Positions 14,370 through 16,610 of a stretch of 16,610 bases of DNA are shown in pieces (position 1 is the stretch's first letter; each line of letters starts with the position of its first letter). Both the position numbers and the translations under genes were made by a program. The stretch is from an uncultured Lachnospiraceae bacterium (GTDB lineage Bacteria; Bacillota; Clostridia; Lachnospirales; Anaerotignaceae). Under the pieces are notes generated by a model that saw nothing but the letters and a program-made list of their open reading frames with translations, did not search any database and was not told the DNA's origin. The stretch is from assembly GCA_944384285.1 (NCBI GenBank), contig CALWSX010000039.1, forward strand, positions 1-16,610, read 5' to 3'.

Positions 14370-15874
14370 TTTTTGCCCCTCCTGTTTGATGACCTATATT
14401 TTTGTGATGGTTTTGCAAAAATAGGACGTTTAGCCATTTTAAAAAACGGAGCTCTTATAAAGCTGTCTTTAAAATCAGACAAATCATCTTTTGGCCCAAA
14501 AGAATAAGGGAATAAATAAGGTATATCAAATGATTTTAAACTTGTTATATGAATAAGGATAAGAATTAAAGAAATTGTAAATCCGTAAAGTCCAAAAAAT
14601 GCCGAAAGTAGTATAACTATATATTTTGAAATTCTTATACCGGAAACAAGTGCATTATTAGGAATTACAAAAGTACAAATAGCCGTAAAAGCTCCTACAA
14701 TTACAACAACCGGCTGAACAAGCCCTGCCTGAACTGCTGCTTGTCCAATAATTATACCGCCTACAATACCTATTGTAGAACTTACAGGAGCCGGAAGTCT
14801 TATACCTGCTTCTCTTAAAAGCTCAAAAGCCCCCTCCATTAAAAGAACTTCAACTACAGTAGGAAAAGGCACAATCTCCCTTGACGACGCTATTTTTAAA
14901 CAAAGAGACGTAGGTATTACATAAGGAGAATAAGTCGTTATAGCTATATAAAGCCCCGAAAAAGAAATTGCCAAAAATGCCGCAAAGTATCTCATAATCC
15001 TCATTGCGCTCATAATTACACTTCTATCGTAATAATCCTCAGCGGATTGGAAAAAAACATTAAGCGTAACCGGAAGTATAATAGCAAATGGCGTATTGTC
15101 TACTATAAGAACGACTCTTCCTTCCGTAATTGCCGCCGCGGCCTTGTCCGGTCTTTCTGTTAATTGCATTTGAGGGAAAGGTGAATACCATTTATGCTCT
15201 ATAAATTGTTGAAGCTGGCCACTATCAAAAACTGCATCTATGTCAAGAGCGTTTATCCTATCCTCTATTTCTTTTACAACTTCATCTCTTGCAACATCTT
15301 CTAGGTACAAAAGAGAAACTATAGTACGACTTCGTCTTCCTACGGTAAGCCTTTTCATTTTAAGCCTTGTATCTCTGATTCTTCTTCTTACAAGTACAAC
15401 ATTTATGCTTACAGCTTCACAAAAGGCATCTTTAGGGCCTTCAACAACTACTTCTGTTTCCGCTTTAGGTACCCCTCTGTAAGGCCATAACTTTGTTGAA
15501 ACCTGAAGCGCATAATCGCACCCTTCGGAAAACAAAACACTGTCTCCTATAAGTACAGCAGAAAACACTTCAGAAAAAGTATATATTTTTGATACTTCCC
15601 CTATTGAAAGATATTTTTCACGCACATAGTTTAAAAAATCCTGTTTTTTATTTTCACAAGCATCAGCTCTAAGCATAAGGCTTGTCATTACAAAATCACC
15701 GATAATTGAAGTTGATACTATATTATCTATATATATCAAATACATATCGGTTTCATTTCCACCTATTTTAAAATCTCTTTTTATTAAGTCCTGCACATTA
15801 TTAAATTTTTGATCTATATAGGCCTTGTTATCAGAAAGCTTTTTAAAAATATGCATACTTTTATCTTTATCCAC
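14366..15874 (-). CDS. gerA: GerA family spore germination protein
   Basis: This is the A subunit of the nutrient germinant receptor in the spore inner membrane, with 502 residues. A large soluble N-terminal region (about 1-285) carries the conserved WPYRGVPKAETEVVVEGPKDAF block at 130-151, ERPDKAAA at 240-247 and VDNTPFA at 258-264. A membrane domain of several helices (about 290-445) contains the conserved PFPTVVEVLLMEGAFELLRE stretch at 336-355. The tail is short and basic (KYRSSNRRGKK). The start codon is GTG at 15874, supported by AGGAG at 15884-15888 nine bases upstream; the next ATG (15856) has no such site. It is the first gene of the gerA-gerB-gerC operon. Confidence 0.95.
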   Translation of the reverse strand: MDKDKSMHIFKKLSDNKAYIDQKFNNVQDLIKRDFKIGGNETDMYLIYIDNIVSTSIIGDFVMTSLMLRADACENKKQDFLNYVREKYLSIGEVSKIYTFSEVFSAVLIGDSVLFSEGCDYALQVSTKLWPYRGVPKAETEVVVEGPKDAFCEAVSINVVLVRRRIRDTRLKMKRLTVGRRSRTIVSLLYLEDVARDEVVKEIEDRINALDIDAVFDSGQLQQFIEHKWYSPFPQMQLTERPDKAAAAITEGRVVLIVDNTPFAIILPVTLNVFFQSAEDYYDRSVIMSAMRIMRYFAAFLAISFSGLYIAITTYSPYVIPTSLCLKIASSREIVPFPTVVEVLLMEGAFELLREAGIRLPAPVSSTIGIVGGIIIGQAAVQAGLVQPVVVIVGAFTAICTFVIPNNALVSGIRISKYIVILLSAFFGLYGFTISLILILIHITSLKSFDIPYLFPYSFGPKDDLSDFKDSFIRAPFFKMAKRPIFAKPSQKYRSSNRRGKK

Positions 15875-15911
15875 GTAAAAAGTCTCCTCTAAATATATTT
15901 TTATTTGCTTT

Positions 15912-15942
15912 TAATATCTGCACTTATATAGAAAAATATACT
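15912..15942 (-). promoter_or_regulatory. Candidate sigma-G promoter of the germination operon
   Basis: On the minus strand AGTATA (15942-15937) lies 18 bases from GATATTA (15918-15912), which matches six of seven positions of the forespore sigma-G -10 consensus CATWHTA. The site is about 38 bases upstream of the GTG start. Germinant receptor operons are normally sigma-G dependent. In DNA this AT-rich the match could be chance. Confidence 0.3.
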
Positions 15943-16020
15943 AAATATAGAGCCAAAAATAATTCACAGAAATTTTAATATTTTATTAGAATATTAACAA
16001 AATATTCTTATAATTATAAA

Positions 16021-16064
16021 TAAAAAAACTGTATGTATAGAAAATCTATAACATACAGTTTTTA
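16021..16064 (-). terminator. Terminator of the SLOG protein gene
   Basis: AAAAACTGTATG (16024-16035) pairs with CATACAGTTTTT (16052-16063), extended inward by TATAG/CTATA with one bulged A. On the minus strand it gives a U-tract of seven and lies about 20 bases past the stop of the 16085 gene. It also insulates the germination operon from that gene. Confidence 0.88.
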
Positions 16065-16084
16065 AATATTTTAATTTTAAAAAA

Positions 16085-16417
16085 TTATTCTAAAACAATT
16101 ATTTCAATAGGGATTTTTCTTTTTTTACATTCATTTATAACATTAAAAGTCCCTTTGCTTTTTCCATCCCAAAAAGCAAAAACTTTATCCGCTCTTGTTA
16201 TAATATCAATATTCCGTTTTATAGGCGCAACTCGTCCATATTTTTTATAATCAGGAAAAATCTCTGTAAGTTTTATATTGTTTTCCAACGCATATTCTTT
16301 TGCACATTCGTCAACACCTTTTGCTCCACCCGATATAATTTCACATATTTCTTCTGGTAAATATTGTTGTAAATTTTTAACTTTTAAAGATCTCGAACCT
16401 ATAATTGCTACTTTCAT
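16085..16417 (-). CDS. SLOG family (DUF2493-like) nucleotide-binding protein
   Basis: This small Rossmann-like protein of 110 residues belongs to the SLOG superfamily, related to YspA/DprA and LOG proteins, which bind nucleotides or nucleotide-derived ligands. The visible signature is complete: IGSRS at 6-10, ISGGAKGVDECA at 28-39, P55 to R62 (PDYKKYGR), the APIKRN segment at 64-69 and FWDGKSKGT at 82-90. It has no membrane segment. SLOG proteins occur both as housekeeping genes and as sensors in nucleotide-based conflict systems, and no effector gene is visible here. The ribosome binding site is weak (AGAGAG near 16425-16430). It is transcribed divergently from a ribbon-helix-helix gene. Confidence 0.85.
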   Translation of the reverse strand: MKVAIIGSRSLKVKNLQQYLPEEICEIISGGAKGVDECAKEYALENNIKLTEIFPDYKKYGRVAPIKRNIDIITRADKVFAFWDGKSKGTFNVINECKKRKIPIEIIVLE

Positions 16418-16440
16418 AAATTTGTCTCTCTGTATAATTT

Positions 16441-16496
16441 CGTCATAAATGCGTCATTTTTACATTAAATTGTATTATGACATTATAATTTTGTCA
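16441..16496. repeat. TGACR half-site cluster in the divergent promoter region
   Basis: CGTCAT occurs at 16441-16446 and again at 16452-16457, exactly 11 bases apart. TGACA (16478-16482) and TGTCA (16492-16496) form an inverted repeat with nine bases between them. Together they are four TGACR half-sites within 56 bases, covering the leader and core promoter of the SLOG gene. The arrangement suggests an operator, possibly for the neighbouring ribbon-helix-helix protein. Confidence 0.45.
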
Positions 16497-16497
16497 A
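16469..16497 (-). promoter_or_regulatory. Sigma-A promoter of the SLOG protein gene
   Basis: On the minus strand a perfect TTGACA (16497-16492) and TACAAT (16474-16469) are 17 bases apart. The resulting leader is about 45 bases and contains the CGTCAT direct repeats. A TATAAT on the plus strand (16484-16489) with TTTACA (16459-16464, 19-base spacer) may be the overlapping divergent promoter. Confidence 0.65.
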
Positions 16498-16524
16498 CAA
16501 TTAAATATGGAGGTGATGGTAATA

Positions 16525-16610
16525 ATGAAAGACTCTCTTCCAAGATATACTCTTAGAATAAGTCGAGTTATGCTTGACAAACTTGCATACATTGCTGAGT
16601 TTGAAGGAAG
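16525..16610 (+). CDS. Ribbon-helix-helix (Arc-like) DNA-binding protein, 5' part only
   Basis: This is the first 28 codons of a gene cut by the window end. The start MKDSLPRYTLRIS followed by a helix beginning VMLDKLAYIAEFEGR is typical of the Arc-type ribbon-helix-helix fold: residues around 6-12 form the DNA-contacting strand and helix A begins near 14. GGAGGTGAT at 16509-16517 is a strong ribosome binding site. An in-frame ATG at 16516 overlaps that site and is unlikely to be used. Such proteins are usually dimeric repressors that often control their own promoter. Total length and any partner gene are outside the window. Confidence 0.75.
   Translation, partial: MKDSLPRYTLRISRVMLDKLAYIAEFEG

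Overview
The window is very AT-rich, its genes have strong purine-rich ribosome binding sites, and it holds a complete spore-germinant receptor operon (gerA-gerB-gerC order), a tyrosyl T-box and a yjdF-type RNA. Together these point to a low-GC, endospore-forming member of the Bacillota, most likely class Clostridia. The sequence alone does not allow a safe genus call. No IS elements, phage genes, CRISPR arrays, tRNAs or rRNAs were seen.

Layout. (1) 1-2990, plus strand: pepT (tripeptidase), then a promoter whose -35 box overlaps the pepT stop codon, a Tyr (UAC) T-box leader with its terminator, tyrS, and a perfect 13-bp terminator hairpin. (2) 3064-4218: a small three-helix membrane protein on the minus strand, divergent from an MBL-fold metallohydrolase. 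(3) 4230-4796: a yjdF (azaaromatic/NAD-class) riboswitch whose 3' part is complementary to the ribosome binding site of the yjdF gene that follows, then a bidirectional terminator. (4) 4797-10590, minus strand: an apparent four-gene operon, read from the right: a BatA-like membrane protein with one von Willebrand A (VWA) domain, a 908-residue membrane protein with two VWA domains flanking a glutamine-amidotransferase-like domain, a YjjG-type HAD phosphatase broken by one in-frame stop, and a YcxB-like membrane protein. (5) 10798-12262, plus strand: a lipoprotein and a Cof-type HAD phosphatase, ending in a terminator shared with the converging germination operon. (6) 12268-15874, minus strand: gerA, gerB and gerC family genes joined by 4-bp ATGA overlaps. 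(7) 16024-16610: a SLOG (DUF2493-like) nucleotide-binding protein on the minus strand, divergent from a ribbon-helix-helix DNA-binding protein cut by the window end, with repeated TGACR half-sites between them.

How the parts work together. The germination operon should encode one inner-membrane nutrient receptor of the dormant spore. The VWA operon looks like an envelope-associated metal-dependent adhesion/chaperone-like module related to the Bat/MoxR systems, but no MoxR ATPase or DUF58 gene is next to it here. tyrS is controlled by uncharged tRNA-Tyr, and yjdF by a translational RNA switch.

Most of the window is recognisable core or common accessory content, and I do not see a clearly new defence or mobile system. 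The items most worth a second look are the nonsense-interrupted HAD gene, the yjdF leader with its visible anti-Shine-Dalgarno, the MoxR-less VWA operon with its lysine/glutamate-rich tail, and the SLOG/ribbon-helix-helix intergenic operator.
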